From Amphirosellinia nigrospora (lineage: Eukaryota; Ascomycota; Sordariomycetes; Xylariales; Xylariaceae), in NCBI GenBank assembly GCA_004123355.1, contig SCHM01000001.1, positions 9,186,193 to 9,250,192 of the forward strand: a stretch of DNA of 64,000 nt, given 5' to 3'. The notes below the pieces were generated by a model, which saw only the letters and a list, made by a program, of their open reading frames with translations, was not told the DNA's origin and searched no databases. Positions 1 through 11,882 of this stretch are shown in pieces (the stretch's first letter is position 1; the number at the start of each line of letters is the position of its first letter). The position numbers were made by a program, and so were the translations under genes.

Positions 1-144
1 GTAAGCGAACCATGAACTCGGCATTTGCTCCAGCAGATGCATATCACCATTTAGTAATGGGTGACTTAACAAGATCGAGATTCGATTGCTTGGTATATAT
101 GCACGGGCTTCTGGCCCGCGAACATAACTCTTAGTTCCCGAGAG

Positions 145-1472
145 TCATTCCGTAGCGATTAGTGACATCAGATACACCGCCCTAGCAATACTATCGCCAC
201 CACTGTAAGTCGCTGAGATCACGTCGCTTTCCGAATGGAGGATCTTCATCTTCATGCTGTGTATACGGCTAAAATTAGCTTCCAAAAGTATTAGAACCCT
301 CGCGCAACAACAGATCTCATACCATTCGGGGTTCGGGGTCACCCAGCCGGGGCCTCGGTTATGTCGTGGCATCTTAGGAACTATGTGCGATACTACACTA
401 TCTTCCGGTAGATGTTTCCTCTTCTGACTTGATAGCGTGTAGTCCATTTGATCGTATTGATCAATGTGCCTTCTGTTTCTGCATACTCGTATTCTTCATC
501 GTCTTTCAACTCTTCGACGGCCTGGTCTGAAACTCCTCGATGATAACTGGGCCAAGCACTCATATCATCACCACGTACACCCTCTATGAAGCTACCCCCC
601 GGCTCAACCTCAGAGTATAGACGCGCCATGGGTTTTTTGGCAGAAACTCGCTGTATGGAACATTAGGACCAATATGTTGGAGCCATGGGCGCCCCGGAGC
701 GAGTAGCTTCAGCGCAGTCATTCGATCTAGGGGTTGGTAAACCCACGTCGGGTCGGTCAAATTTCCTAGCGGCATGGCGTCAAGTACGGGAAGTCTGTTC
801 GATCCTGTCGTCCATGCACGGAGTCCCCATCTAACGCGACTGCTAAATATACGCCGTCGCCTTGTTCCCGTTGAAACATATAAGACAGCGACGTGAAAGA
901 GTCGGTAAAATTAAGTGATCTTTGAGGGAGGGACACCTGAACATCAGCATCAGCTACCATCATTTTTGAGTCTGAATCATAAGAGACTTAGAAGCTTCTG
1001 GCTCTATCCTGGCCTGAAGACAAGTGCGCGCGATAAAACATGTCTCGAAAAGGGGAAACATGACTCTGAGAACTCCTTACACTTCACACATTTTTGTAAG
1101 GACAAAATAGAATGCCTCGACGCTGAGATGAGCAGCCAACCCCGTTCGAATAAGCGCGAACAAACACTGCGTTGCGTACTCGTCCATCTTGTGGCACTCA
1201 AACATCTTCGAAGTGAAAAGCCGAGCCCACCGACTGACTCGACTAAACTGGACTGCCGACGAGATATCAAGCCCTTTGACGATTTGGACCCATAGCTCCG
1301 GGGGTAAGCTCCCTATGTTGTCATTTAATGGGACATTTGATTGTAAATAGCCCGTAAGAAGAGGAGTGGCTTTTGAGAGCCACTCCTTGTCGGTATTAAC
1401 GGACGGATGATCATAGGTATAGTCCATCTTGGATTTGTTTCGAGCTAACGTTCTATGAGTCGCTACCAACAT
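145..1472 (-). CDS. F-box domain protein, frame-broken
   Basis: The first about 130 residues read from ATG 1472 contain a recognisable F-box near residues 55-90 (LPPELWVQIVKGLDISSA followed by FSRVSRWARLF), the Skp1-binding motif of SCF ubiquitin-ligase substrate adaptors. An in-frame ATG 16 codons later (MDYTYDHPS) is an alternative start. Downstream on the same strand, coding-like text continues in shifting frames: SLSYMFQREQGDGVYLAVAL around 770-960, DPTWVYQPLDRMTALKLLAPG around 600-760, an acidic stretch (ELKDDEEYEYAE) near 480-530, and a final piece ending at 145. These pieces abut in order, which suggests one protein of about 430 residues with at least three frame breaks. They could be assembly errors, as in other genes here, or true decay, since fungal F-box genes are numerous and often dispensable. 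The F-box is firm; the joining of the rest is inference. Confidence 0.55.
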
Positions 1473-4400
1473 GACATGGGCAAGCTGGAGGAACGAGCAA
1501 TGTATTATTTATGAGTGTACTCTGGTGCAGCGCTGGTTTATTTTTAAATGGCCCCCGACTAGCAAGACTGTTAGGTAAATGGATTGAAATATCGGCCTCT
1601 CGATGAGGGGTGATTAATGGATTCGCAAGCACTGACTATGAGTACCTAATTACTTGATTTTCCTCAGATATTCAGGTTTAGACGCCACATGGCTGCGAGT
1701 CAAAACTATAACCCGCGCGTAGCGATATATTTCCAAGGCTACTCGTCAATTTAAATATAACCTTGACCGTACTCCGAAGTTTTTCAGGTGATAAAGATTG
1801 ATGCCCAGAAATTGAGTACATAGGATGTGGCCGTTAGGAAGGGGACTTGTATCGCTTCAGATGTCGCCATATGCTTCTCTAATTCTACTCAACTCTGATG
1901 TTATCGCATTGGCGCTACGAGAGAATGGTATCAACCTTTCTCATTGTTTCGACTCCTGTAGGCCTAACGAACTCGTCCGAGCAAAGTCTGCTGCGAGGCG
2001 TGTGCGACACCGTTTAGATTGGTTATTGAAAGAGTTTGGCCAGGTTGTGGTTATTCTCAGTTCCCGGAACTAGAGAAGCTATACTCCGTATATATATCCA
2101 ACTTGACACATTTATCTCATCATCACTAGGTTGGAATTTGCATTATTATCCACAAATAGGGTGTGCGAGTCACCTCAGGGGAATATTTTTCTTGGAGTTA
2201 GTGCCACTCCCCTCCTGTCCTTAGCATTCGATATCATCCATGTACACTGAATGGACCGCGCATAACAGAACACTCAAGATACAGGTAGCTAGAAGATTCA
2301 TACATCGCTTTATCTATGGGCACTTTTACCATCCTAATCTCTGAAGCATTTTATCTCGTTGATTGCTTCTTGAAGTTTAAGGTAAGCGATCGAGCGGAAT
2401 AGTGTGTACTTAGATGATGGCGAAGCGTTCGAGTAGTACGAAGAAACACTGCCGTATTCTCTGACGCCTTCGTTTCCCCCTAAATTATAGGTTACGTGGT
2501 AGAGAGTAAGATGGCCGATAGGCGCCGTGGAAGTTCTGGAACGCAGAGTTCCACGATGTTCGACGCTAGGTTAGAGTTTGTTCTTGAGGCTGAAGGGACT
2601 GCTGCAGGCTGGGGCGCGTATCCCATGGCTTACGACACCTCTCTCTGCCGTCTATGTGCAATTTCTTTATATGCCACAAGGCTGATCCTTTCTGCGCAAC
2701 TACTAAACAGGCATACTGAGGGGATACCTGTACGCTTTATCCGGCCAGTCTGTGACCGGCGAGCGGGAAGAGGTTATCCGTACCCATCATACCTGGCCCC
2801 TCACGTTTTCAGCGTGCTTTATCTAGCTGCCACGTGTGTAGACGTTGGCTATGAGTGAGTGCTCTGTCATTGATGCACGACTCTACATCTCTACGAATTG
2901 AAATTGGCCGGAAAATTTAATCAGTACTACGCACCTGTGGTGCCGGTTAAGTACCTCATAGGGATTGTACCACAATCCCAATTGATCGACTAGAACATCT
3001 CTTCGAACTATAATGTATCTAGCGTCACCGCTTTTCCGGACTCCGAGTCGAATTAAGCAGTTGCCGGAGTACGACATGCCCTTGTGCGATTTCAATTCGA
3101 CCGCCTCTGTATGTATCTAGTTCGATAAAATTGATGAGCAGTCCGAAAAGGGGCAGAAATCCGTCAAGGCGCCCCAAGTCCTTGTTTGCCTTCTGTTCCA
3201 CCCTCCCCCGCGTTCCCGACGGATACAGAACGGCAAACATTGGTCGTCTTCCAAAATGAGGAGCTTCACAACACCAATCGGGTTTCCGACCGCCTCCATA
3301 TGTAGGTCGCTGTTTCGTGTCCTCAGCCACGCGTGAACCATAGAGTGAGGTGTCCTGCGCGCGCCCGTCGCAAAAAGTCACAGCAGGGGTTTCGGGTCCA
3401 GCTACTGTGTACACGTGGAGACTCCCGAGACACGACAGCATGTCGGCATGCAGTTGACTGCCGCTCCGGCTGTAACTTGGGAATGAAGGTCGGGGGATCA
3501 CAAGAGGACGGAGAATTTTCGTGTTGTTGACGCAGGGTCTTGATACCTCCCATGGGCAGTGCTAAGTTTATTCAGAGTCATGGATTGGGAAGGCGTTGAT
3601 ATATTGACGTTTGTCTGTATTGCATTGTTTCATATACCAAGTAGGTATATAGCTAAAGACTCGTCAATTCACAGGGCTAAAGTCTTAGGCTTGGAAGTTT
3701 TACAGTAAGGTGGGATGTTGGAAGCTAAGACGGGGTTTCAAGGCAAAAGTTGATCTGACAGGAGCACTACTGGGAGATCTACCTAATTGAGCGTACAAAT
3801 ACCTATGCCGGGGTGAGAAGCCCTGGAGATGCAATAAACATGTGCCGTTGGAGTTGCTACTCTGGAGAACCATAGGCGGGCGATCCCGATTCAGGTGCAC
3901 CTTGGCGGAACTTGTTCCGGACATCGTTCGTGGCATGTGTAGCTATTGACACCCTTGTGAATGCCAATTCCTATTGTTGATTGTTCTACAGTTAGCTAAA
4001 TCACGAGTATTCATGTTTCTTTTATGATGCAAGGATCGTCTCAATTCTCCGTGAAGAATGTGGTGCAACGTTAATGTGCAGCTCGAAATTGCAACATTCA
4101 GTTATGGGTAGAAAATATCCCAGGTAGTTTTGAGCTAAGCTACTTGTACACGAAGTGTATTTGCAAAGGATTAATGTGGAAGTATGCTAGACTGATATTA
4201 TCATTAACCTCGCCCTCGCTGTAATGTATATAACGAACTATCTCAAGCTTGGGGCTAGATAGGCCATCCTTATCTAATTGCGTGTTGTCCTGACTGGAAG
4301 ACAGCAGCTTTGGATCGGCAAGGAGCTATTAGGTTCGAGAACGAAATGTTCTATTGCCTAGGTAGTTTTCAGCTGCCGAAAGAAGCTCGCTGCAGCATCC

Positions 4401-4946
4401 GGCGCGAGGATGATCTTTGTGTTATATTTGGGTACACAAGAAGCTGATTCTAGGGGAAGAGGTTCATGCTGCTGTGCGTAGTGGGCTCTACGGATAGATA
4501 CGGGTCTGCTATGCTTGGAAGACGAAGCATGGGTTCCTATTGTCATCCCCGTCATTGTGCCTCCTTATCTTAGAGCCCGGACCAATGACCACCGTGGGCG
4601 TTGGAGGCGGTAGACTGCCTGCATGTGCTCGTGTCAACTTGCCCATCTTCACAGGTACCTCAACCACATCAGTAATTATGGCTACGCTAACTTTTCTTAT
4701 ATCGCGGCTCCTCCCAATCTCAATGATACCAGAAAGTTGGCATCTCCCGTCTCTTCTCGAGCACCAGTTTTGACTTCGGCGCTCCTCTACACGCTCATAA
4801 CTTGAACGATCGGCGTAGGCCCACGAAAGTTGGAGAGGGTTGCCACGGCCCTCAGCCATTGCTGACGGCTTTCGTATGAAGGGGCAACTCGAATGAGATT
4901 TACTAGATGATTTAGTCTTGTCGAACTTATCCCATCGATTATAGAC
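1473..4946. other. 3.5 kb without a supportable gene
   Basis: Open stretches exist on both strands (for example + 2496-2858 and - 3025-3501), but none shows a domain, a signal peptide, good splice boundaries or a frame bias that I can defend, and several overlap on opposite strands. The DNA is moderately AT-rich and contains no terminal repeats or transposase-like motifs. The last few hundred bases before 4947 should hold the permease promoter. Confidence 0.5.
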
Positions 4947-6624
4947 ATGGCGTCTATAAGTGTTAGATACGACGAGGAGAAGGCGGAACAGTGGGATTCC
5001 GTTGGTACAGACATTGAAACTGGACAAGTGATTGACGATATCGATGTTGTACCCAACCACGCCCCCAAGGAGGGTAAGTCGCTCTGTGCTAGTCTTCAAG
5101 CCTTTGTGGGCAAGTACGGCGTCGAACAACGAGGAATTGAGAGAGTCCCAAGCAGCGAGAGAACTGACTCTAGCATGAGCCAGGTAGGAACCTTGGTACG
5201 CATTCTACTAGTACCCTATTCGTATTTTTTTCTCTCAACTCACATCAGGTATAGTGGCTTTCTGCGAACATGGTCGTCTCATCATTCGCGATAGGTGCTC
5301 TCGCTATCCCGATATTTGACCTTGGCTATGTCGACAGCGCGCTCACAATCATATTCGTCAATATCCTCGGCATCTTGCCAGTTTGCTTCTTCGCGACCTT
5401 TGGTCCCCAGTTCGGATTGCGGCAGATGGTTCTCTCACGTTTCTACTTTGGTTATTACGGAGTGAAGTTAGGTGAGACACGTCAGTCAACTTTTCGGTCA
5501 ACAGCATGCTCACTAAAATCTCCGTAGTGGCTTGTTTCAACACCCTGGCATGCGTAGGCTGGTCCGCCGTGAATGTCATTGTCGGCGCGCAGCTTATCCA
5601 TGCAATCAACCGTGATGTACCAGGATATGCCGGGATCCTCGTGATTGCCTCGTCGACACTATTTATATGTGCTTTCGGATATAAGCTCGTCCATTTGTAT
5701 GAACGCTGGTCATGGATACCCAGTTTTATTATATTTCTTATTGTGCTTGGGACTTTCGCAAAGTCCGGCGATTTCGATGCCAGACTTCCGTTAGCCACCG
5801 GCCCTGCGGAGGCTGGCGCTGTGCTGTCGTTTGCAGCGTCCGTCTTTGGCTTTGCGACTGGCTGGACGGCTTATGCATCTGACTATACGGTGTATCAGCC
5901 CACAGACAGATCACACATTTCCGTCTTCTTCTGGACATTCGCGGGGCTGCTATTCCCTCTCATCTTCACCGAGCTCCTAGGGGCTACGATCGCAACAGCA
6001 ATAACGTCAAACTTGGCCTATCGAGATGCCTACGCCACATCTGGTGTTGGCGGATTATTAGCACAGGTCCTCGTGCCGACCCTTGGCCGTTTTGGGGAGT
6101 TCTGCGTTGTGGTCCTCGCGCTGTCTATTATCGCCAACAACTGTCCTAACATCTACTCCGTGTCGTTGTCCCTCCAGGTCTTGGCACATACCACGGAGCG
6201 TGTGCCTCGATTCATCTGGACGGGTGTTGGCACAGCTGTTTACGTTGCGATTGCGATACCGGGATATGACCACTTCGAGGCGGCGCTCGAGAATTTCCTG
6301 CTGCTTATCGGGTATTGGCTCGCTATATACGAAGGTGTCTCCCTTACCGAGCACTTTGCATTCCGTCGTGGGTTCAAGGGGTACCGCGCTGAGGATTACG
6401 CGAATCCGAAAAGGCTACCGCCCGGCTTTGCAGCAATAACCGCTTTTTGTGCCGGTGTAGCCGGCGCTGTGCTTGGCACCGCGCAGGCTTGGTTCACTGG
6501 TCCCATCGGCCGATTTTGTGGTGTTGAGTTTGGCGGAGATGTTGGCTTTGAGCTCGCGTTTTCTTTCACGGCCATTACTTATTTAGGTCTAAGAGGCTTG
6601 GAGAGGTGGTACTTTAGCAGATAG
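4947..6624 (+). CDS. Purine-cytosine permease (NCS1 / Fcy2 family)
   Basis: Exons 4947-5195, 5255-5471 and 5528-6624 join in frame to 520 residues, the usual length of fungal Fcy2/FcyB-type proton symporters that take up cytosine, adenine, guanine and hypoxanthine across the plasma membrane. Introns of 59 and 56 bases have GT..AG ends (GTACGC..TATAG and GTGAGA..CGTAG) and restore the conserved text VGTL/WLSANMVVSSFAIGA and YYGVKL/VACFNTLAC. Family motifs seen: GVEQRGIERVP and ERTD before TM1, FATFGPQFGLRQMVLSRFYFG, GWSAVNVIVGAQL, and GWTAYASDYTVYQP. The hydrophobic profile fits 12 membrane segments, with a hydrophilic N-terminus of about 80 residues. The start MASISVRYDEEKAEQW is the first ATG of the frame. 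The gene is intact, unlike many neighbours. Which paralogue (FcyA-E type) cannot be told, and a role in uptake for a nearby metabolic function is speculation. Confidence 0.93.
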
Positions 6625-6780
6625 ATTGGGGAATGCAGGTTCTGCGTATTGCTTAACAAATAATGTCGGAAAGATGAGCGCCAATGGCGTAATGAATAGC
6701 TATTGTAATTTCCTCAACCCTCTTGGCATGCGCGATAGTTGGCCCAGAGTCGCTATTTTGCTCACGTGGTACGGCCGTCG

Positions 6781-6796
6781 CCCCCCCCCCCCCCCC
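6781..6796. repeat. Poly-C tract (C16)
   Basis: Sixteen consecutive C bases about 155 bases after the permease stop codon. The true length is uncertain given the homopolymer errors seen elsewhere in the window. Confidence 0.9.
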
Positions 6797-7074
6797 TACG
6801 TCGATTTTGCCTAGTTCTCTTTTTAAGAATATCAACACGAGGGCCGAAGTTTATAGCCCCAACACCTGAAGCCGCCCGGCTAAGAGGATGACCGGGTCTC
6901 GGTAGCCTCTTCATCGCCGACTCATGATATCGCCGATGGTGACTTGATACGTGTATATCCATGTAGGGATGCCTGTTTGTGATTGAACCAATAGATATCG
7001 TCTTTGGTAGTCGAAAATATCCCAATCGAGCTAGTTTCGGCAGTTCACACAAGACTAGGTAAGTAGGTATGTCG

Positions 7075-7108
7075 TACATAGTATGTACTACATACTACAT
7101 ACTATGTA
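7075..7108. repeat. 13-bp inverted repeat hairpin
   Basis: Arms TACATAGTATGTA (7075-7087) and TACATACTATGTA (7096-7108) are perfect reverse complements around an 8-base loop. The right-arm 13-mer occurs again, base for base, at 7691-7703. Either arm alone is close to a palindrome. No target duplication or coding content is visible between the copies, so a MITE is possible but unproven. Confidence 0.7.
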
Positions 7109-8026
7109 GTTGAAATGGCGTATCCAACCAAATAGCTATTTCGCGAAGAAACTGATCTGTATCTTTTGTAGGGTTTAGCTCGTGGCTAATAGGAAAGATA
7201 CTAACTAATTAGCTGCCTAATTTAACCTCTAGCTACGTAATATTATATACACCCCTGGGAGACTTTTTTCAACTAAATAAGTCCACCAACATATATAGGA
7301 TGGATGGCGTGCGTATTATCCATTATAATAGGTACCAGAAGTATGCTTTAATGCAATATGATTACCGCCGTGCACCCATCGCTGCTAGGATCCAGGTTTA
7401 ATCATCCTGTTGGCTTGGCTATTGAATGGCTCAAGTGTATACCTCCTATCTTCAAGCTTTAGCCAAGGAGGCAGGCCAACTTCAATGCAATTGCGGATAG
7501 ATTCGGCTAGTTAAATAATTAGAGGACATCTTAATCAAATAAATGTGCAATGGGATTCATAAGAATTAACGAAAAGCTAGGTGTCACAAGCCATAGACGC
7601 ACAAACGTAGACACCCTGTGTATAATTAGATAGTTAACAGTCTCTACGAAGAGTGACTTCGGAGATCTTCATGCATTAACAATTATTTATTACATACTAT
7701 GTACCGGGCTCATGACATTAGGGTAAGTAGCTGAGCAAAGAAAAATGTGTAAGATCGAGGTGGTAGAGTCTTCTGATCAAAGCTCATGATTGTCTTATTA
7801 CTCGTTTATACGTACAACACAGTCTTGGCCCCGTCGGCTGAAATTAACTAACTAAATACCACCCGAACTACTTCAATATCTACCTATAACTGGAATTCTT
7901 CGTTAGCTCGGTCAGCATGGACACAGATAGGCGAGAGAAGATGATTCGGAGCTTGCCGCTTCCTGTGGTTTGTGGTTGGCTCCTTTAGAAACGCACATCA
8001 GAACGTCGTATTCTGAGGCTGTCGAT

Positions 8027-9514
8027 TCATGCAAAGGGAGTCTGCATGATCCCCGCTGCCTTAATCGTTACGGTGGTTAGCGGCAGTGAGACTACAGATC
8101 CATTTAGATCTCGTTGAGATGCGTTCAGCTTTTCCAACAACACGGCAATCCGTTCTTCCGTTGAATCTGCCTTTCTACGCCCTCCTTCACCACCAATCGA
8201 TCGCAAAGCATCCCTGAAACGAACCATTAAGGCCGCTAGCCCCCGCAGCTGCATGACCAGCATCGTTTTTACGACAGCACTCCATTCATGCGGAGAATCG
8301 ATCTCAAAGCCGCCAACCCAGATCCTATCTTTAGGCCCCATCAAGTTGGGAGTGACACTGCCGGCCAGGGTCATCAAATACGCAGAGATGATGTTGTCGC
8401 ACATAGCTATTAGTCTATCTGTCAGGAAGGCGAGGATGGTCATGTGCTCCGGTTTGGCTTGGCAGAGCGGACACATCAGCAATGCCTCGCTGCAACGAAG
8501 CGCCTCTTTGTGCCTCGACAGCCAGGGGCCTAGTTCCTTGACATTCATGTCAACAGTTTCTGCGTCTAACTCTTCGAGTAGGAAGACCACCCTTTGGAGG
8601 CACTGGCATGGCTCGTGGGTCTGAGAATGTAGCCAATAATTATCATCCCCCCCATGTTGGCTGGTGGTTGTTTGAGGGGGGAGCGTTAACGGTGCTACTA
8701 GCTCTGAGACTAGAATTCCCGTCGCAGACGTTAAAGGTGTATCGTCGTAACTTTGAATTCCAATCCCCCATCCTCCTAATGACGGTAGAGAGTGTGATAC
8801 TTCTGCTCCCTCCCAGGCTGCCTTAGCAGGTGCTGGCCGGTTTTCGTGGGTGGACTCTGGCCATGATAATGGCCATGTGTCGTTGATCTGATATGATCCG
8901 AGGCCGGTCGTTTGCGTGGTGGGGAGGCTTTCCATTAGCATGTAATCCTGCGCTCCAGATAGCATTATGTCGATATCGAATATTTCCATGTCTCCTTGCT
9001 TAGTTTCCGGCTGAGATAGAGCTGCTGGCAACTTGGAATTTGGTACATTCGGGTTAGCAGGCAAAGCCTCAGGGTGAGGAGATGCCGACGCCGTCTTGGA
9101 TGAAGGCAACTTTTTAGAGGGGCTCGATGAAGAGCTAGCAGAACTAGTAGAGATTGATGATTTGCGGGCATTACGGTTGATTTTGGATAAAGACTCTCTA
9201 TTCTTGCGGGTGCGTGCTGACCCCTTCGTGTTATTCGAGGCATAAACGCAGTCTTGAGAAAGGTTTTGACAGCGGAAGCAGCCAGACTTCTCGCCAGAGC
9301 ATCGTAGCTATAATACCAAGTATTAGTAAATGAATTATGCTCTTTAAGGGGAAACGATGCTAATCTAGAAGAGAATATTTTCTTCACCCACTTTTTTAAT
9401 ACGGCAGCTATCGCAGGCTTGCTGTGTGATTGGCCTGGCTGTGTGAGGATCAAACGCCTGCTGTTGGTGTGTCTCATTATGGCCTTTTGAGTTCAAGCGC
9501 CATGTTTGTAGCAT
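8027..9514 (-). CDS. AflR-type Zn2Cys6 transcription factor
   Basis: Exon 9514-9392 (41 codons) and exon 9307-8027 (426 codons plus stop) join in phase 0 to 467 residues, close to the roughly 440 of Aspergillus AflR. The 83-base intron (donor GTGGGT, acceptor TATAG) splits the zinc cluster. Spliced, the cysteines fall at residues 34, 37, 44, 51, 54 and 61, exactly C-x2-C-x6-C-x6-C-x2-C-x6-C (QACDSCRIKK / LRCSG, then GCFRCQNLSQDC). A basic and Ser-rich linker follows (ARTRKN, then SSISTSSASSSSSPSKK). The C-terminal half matches the AflR family domain: HEPCQCLQRVVFLLEELD, then RCSEALLMCPLCQAKPEHM, then LTDRLIAMCDNIISAYL. Such proteins are nuclear activators of secondary-metabolite clusters. No polyketide synthase lies in the window, so its targets are unknown. 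The reading frame is intact. Confidence 0.9.
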
Positions 9515-11882
9515 GTCTAACACCTAGAGGCCCTCGATGATGTCGCTGTGACAATGTAGATCGAGCGTCTATTTGAAGTCGACGCGAATTAGAAGAGAAA
9601 TTTTACTTAGAATGCGGACGACTTTAACGGCTGGGCTGAACGACGACGATCGTAGACATTTAAAATGATATTCCATGGCAACAGAACGATCTAAGTGACA
9701 CCATCATGATCTCAACCTCTGCAGCCCGCCTCGGGGCCGCAGATTATGTACAGCAATCAGATATAGCGAGGGATGTATATTAACATGTGCTACCTAACAG
9801 GACGCCGAGGGAGGTAGGTATGTCGTGAGGCTTTCTAAATAGATAGATACTTCTCAGCGAATATTTAATCTGATAACTTGTTTTTGGTCCACAGTTATGA
9901 TACGGCTGTTACGTTTCATGCATGTTGTAAGATAGCCAATCCATCGCGGCCGGCTCTATAGGAGGAATAAAAGTCATGATTATTTTCGTTGCCCAACCCC
10001 GGGAGTGATGGAATCACATCCCTACACAACCTATTACTCGCTATGGCACGGATAAGGTGTCAGTATTACGACCCAAGAACAAGAGAGCCACATCAATAGC
10101 ATGCCTGACGAGCGACATGGGTTAAGGCATTCATTGGAATATGACAACGAAATCTGGGGTAAATCTCCGATCAGTTCTAATACCAAGCATGCAATCCGTC
10201 AGCGCTGCTTACTTAATAGGCAATTACATGCCTTCGTGATTTCTGCACTGGATCACATCAAGGAGCTGTATGCGGCTGCCACAGTTTTCTCTTGTTTGAT
10301 TCGCAATGAGGTGGACGTCCGTGTTGTCGATATGCCTGCGTTAAATATTTACGCCTCTAATGCCACGTCCAACGACGCTATGAACTAGCGATTCCATAGG
10401 AAGAGGAGCTTCTGATAACCCCGGCCTAGCATTCAATGCAATATTCCTCGCATTACCACAAAGACCACGTCGTAATAATGCGAGATACACTCCATCCCAA
10501 GTTGTTCCCCGATGGCCGCGTAAGGCTTTGTTGTCGAGCAGGCGCCTTCGCGTCAACAATGGCAGAGGCGTAGACATGCAAGTCTACAAAAATGGCCAAC
10601 TAACAGATTCACGATGATGTCACTAGCTGTTTTTGAATTGCTGACTAGTATCGGCCCTTCTTAATTGATATATTACTTAAACGCCTACATATCTAGGTGG
10701 GGGTTGAGGAGGCCTAGAATCCGAATAATTGGAGGGAATGCTATGCAAGTAAGTCAACTTAGATTACTAATTTTTGCCAGTGCGACTTGTAGCCCAATAA
10801 TTTACGGTTTCTTCTTCTAAAATTCTCATTGCATCGTTCAGCAATGCAAAATATCAATCTCTAACATGAATGATGTCTGAGCCACAATTTCAGCAATATA
10901 CAAAATCGAAACTATGAACTATTCCCCTAGGTTGCTTTCCTCGAGATAGTAAGTATCTCAGGCCTTAAATTCGACCAGGTATGTGTATGTGTGTATATGT
11001 AAAGTGAGGCTCATGCATGGTACCCTAGGGGCTTTTCTGTACATGAATGACAAATTTTGGAGCTAGCAGAATTAGGGATAGACATTACATTAGCATCATG
11101 CAGCACCGGTAAAGGCTTCGCTCTGAGGAATATAGCATGTATGATAGATATGACTGTGGACTAAAGATTAAGAATACCCATCAATACTAAGGCGCTCAGT
11201 CCGCTATAACGATTGACGAGATAAATCGTTTTCTAGGGGTATCACACATCAGTAGCAGATCGCCAGGCAACAAAAATATCATAGATCAATTTTATTATCT
11301 GTACTAGGGAGCAGCAGAGCTAACGGCACCTTTAAACTCGTATAAGAATTCGAGTGTTGACTCAGACATGCAGATACCTAACTGATCGACGAAAACAAAT
11401 CTCTTTTCAAGGAACATCGTTCCAACATGTGAAGCGAATCATTGGTGAAATTAAAAATTCGTAGTTGTGTGGGTGTGTAGTTAGATGTGGTGTTTTCAAC
11501 CCCCAAGTGCCCACGTAATGATCCCTTGACCCTTATTGGCTTATTCCTACACCGAGTGCCACTCGCACTACTTCGATAGACATAGAGAGGAGCGATGCCA
11601 TGGCACCCCACGTTATGGATGGGCAAGTCTTATATGAAGGACTGAAGGACCCTGCTACACCGGTTCGGCATTTACAGACCGATAATCATTAGTTCTCATT
11701 TGAACTGAGACCATCGCCTTGGGAGGATGTCCAAAAACACATCTATACGCTAGGGATTCTATATACAGTAAGCCGTCTTGTGCAGTCTAAGGCCTCGTGA
11801 CAAGCAGTTCGACGTCCTTACGAAGCCACCAGCATTATCATCGGAGTTATTTAGGGTCAATGTTACAGACAGCATGTTTTCA
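9515..11882. other. 2.4 kb intergenic, no supportable gene
   Basis: It contains the promoter of the AflR-like gene and the 3' side of the flavin monooxygenase. A 95-codon frame at 10101-10388 (+) has no recognisable domain and no flanking signals. A short TG-rich microsatellite lies near 10979-11000. The DNA is AT-rich, and I see nothing else in it. Confidence 0.5.

Larger units (their letters stand above)
6625..8026. other. Intergenic, AT-rich, with C16 tract and hairpin
   Basis: No gene is supportable between the convergent 3' ends of the permease and the AflR-like regulator. It holds a run of 16 C at 6781-6796 and a 13-bp inverted repeat at 7075-7108, one arm of which recurs at 7691-7703. 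Open frames through the C tract are spurious. Confidence 0.6.

Noticed and set aside
3025-3501. 158-codon minus-strand frame and an opposing plus frame
   Set aside because: Neither has a domain, consistent splice sites or composition support.
4509-5129. 206-codon frame on the minus strand over the permease start
   Set aside because: It overlaps the conserved first exon of the permease on the opposite strand and has no domain; a chance frame.
10101-10388. 95-codon plus-strand frame in the spacer after the AflR-like gene
   Set aside because: No recognisable motif and no leader or splice signals.
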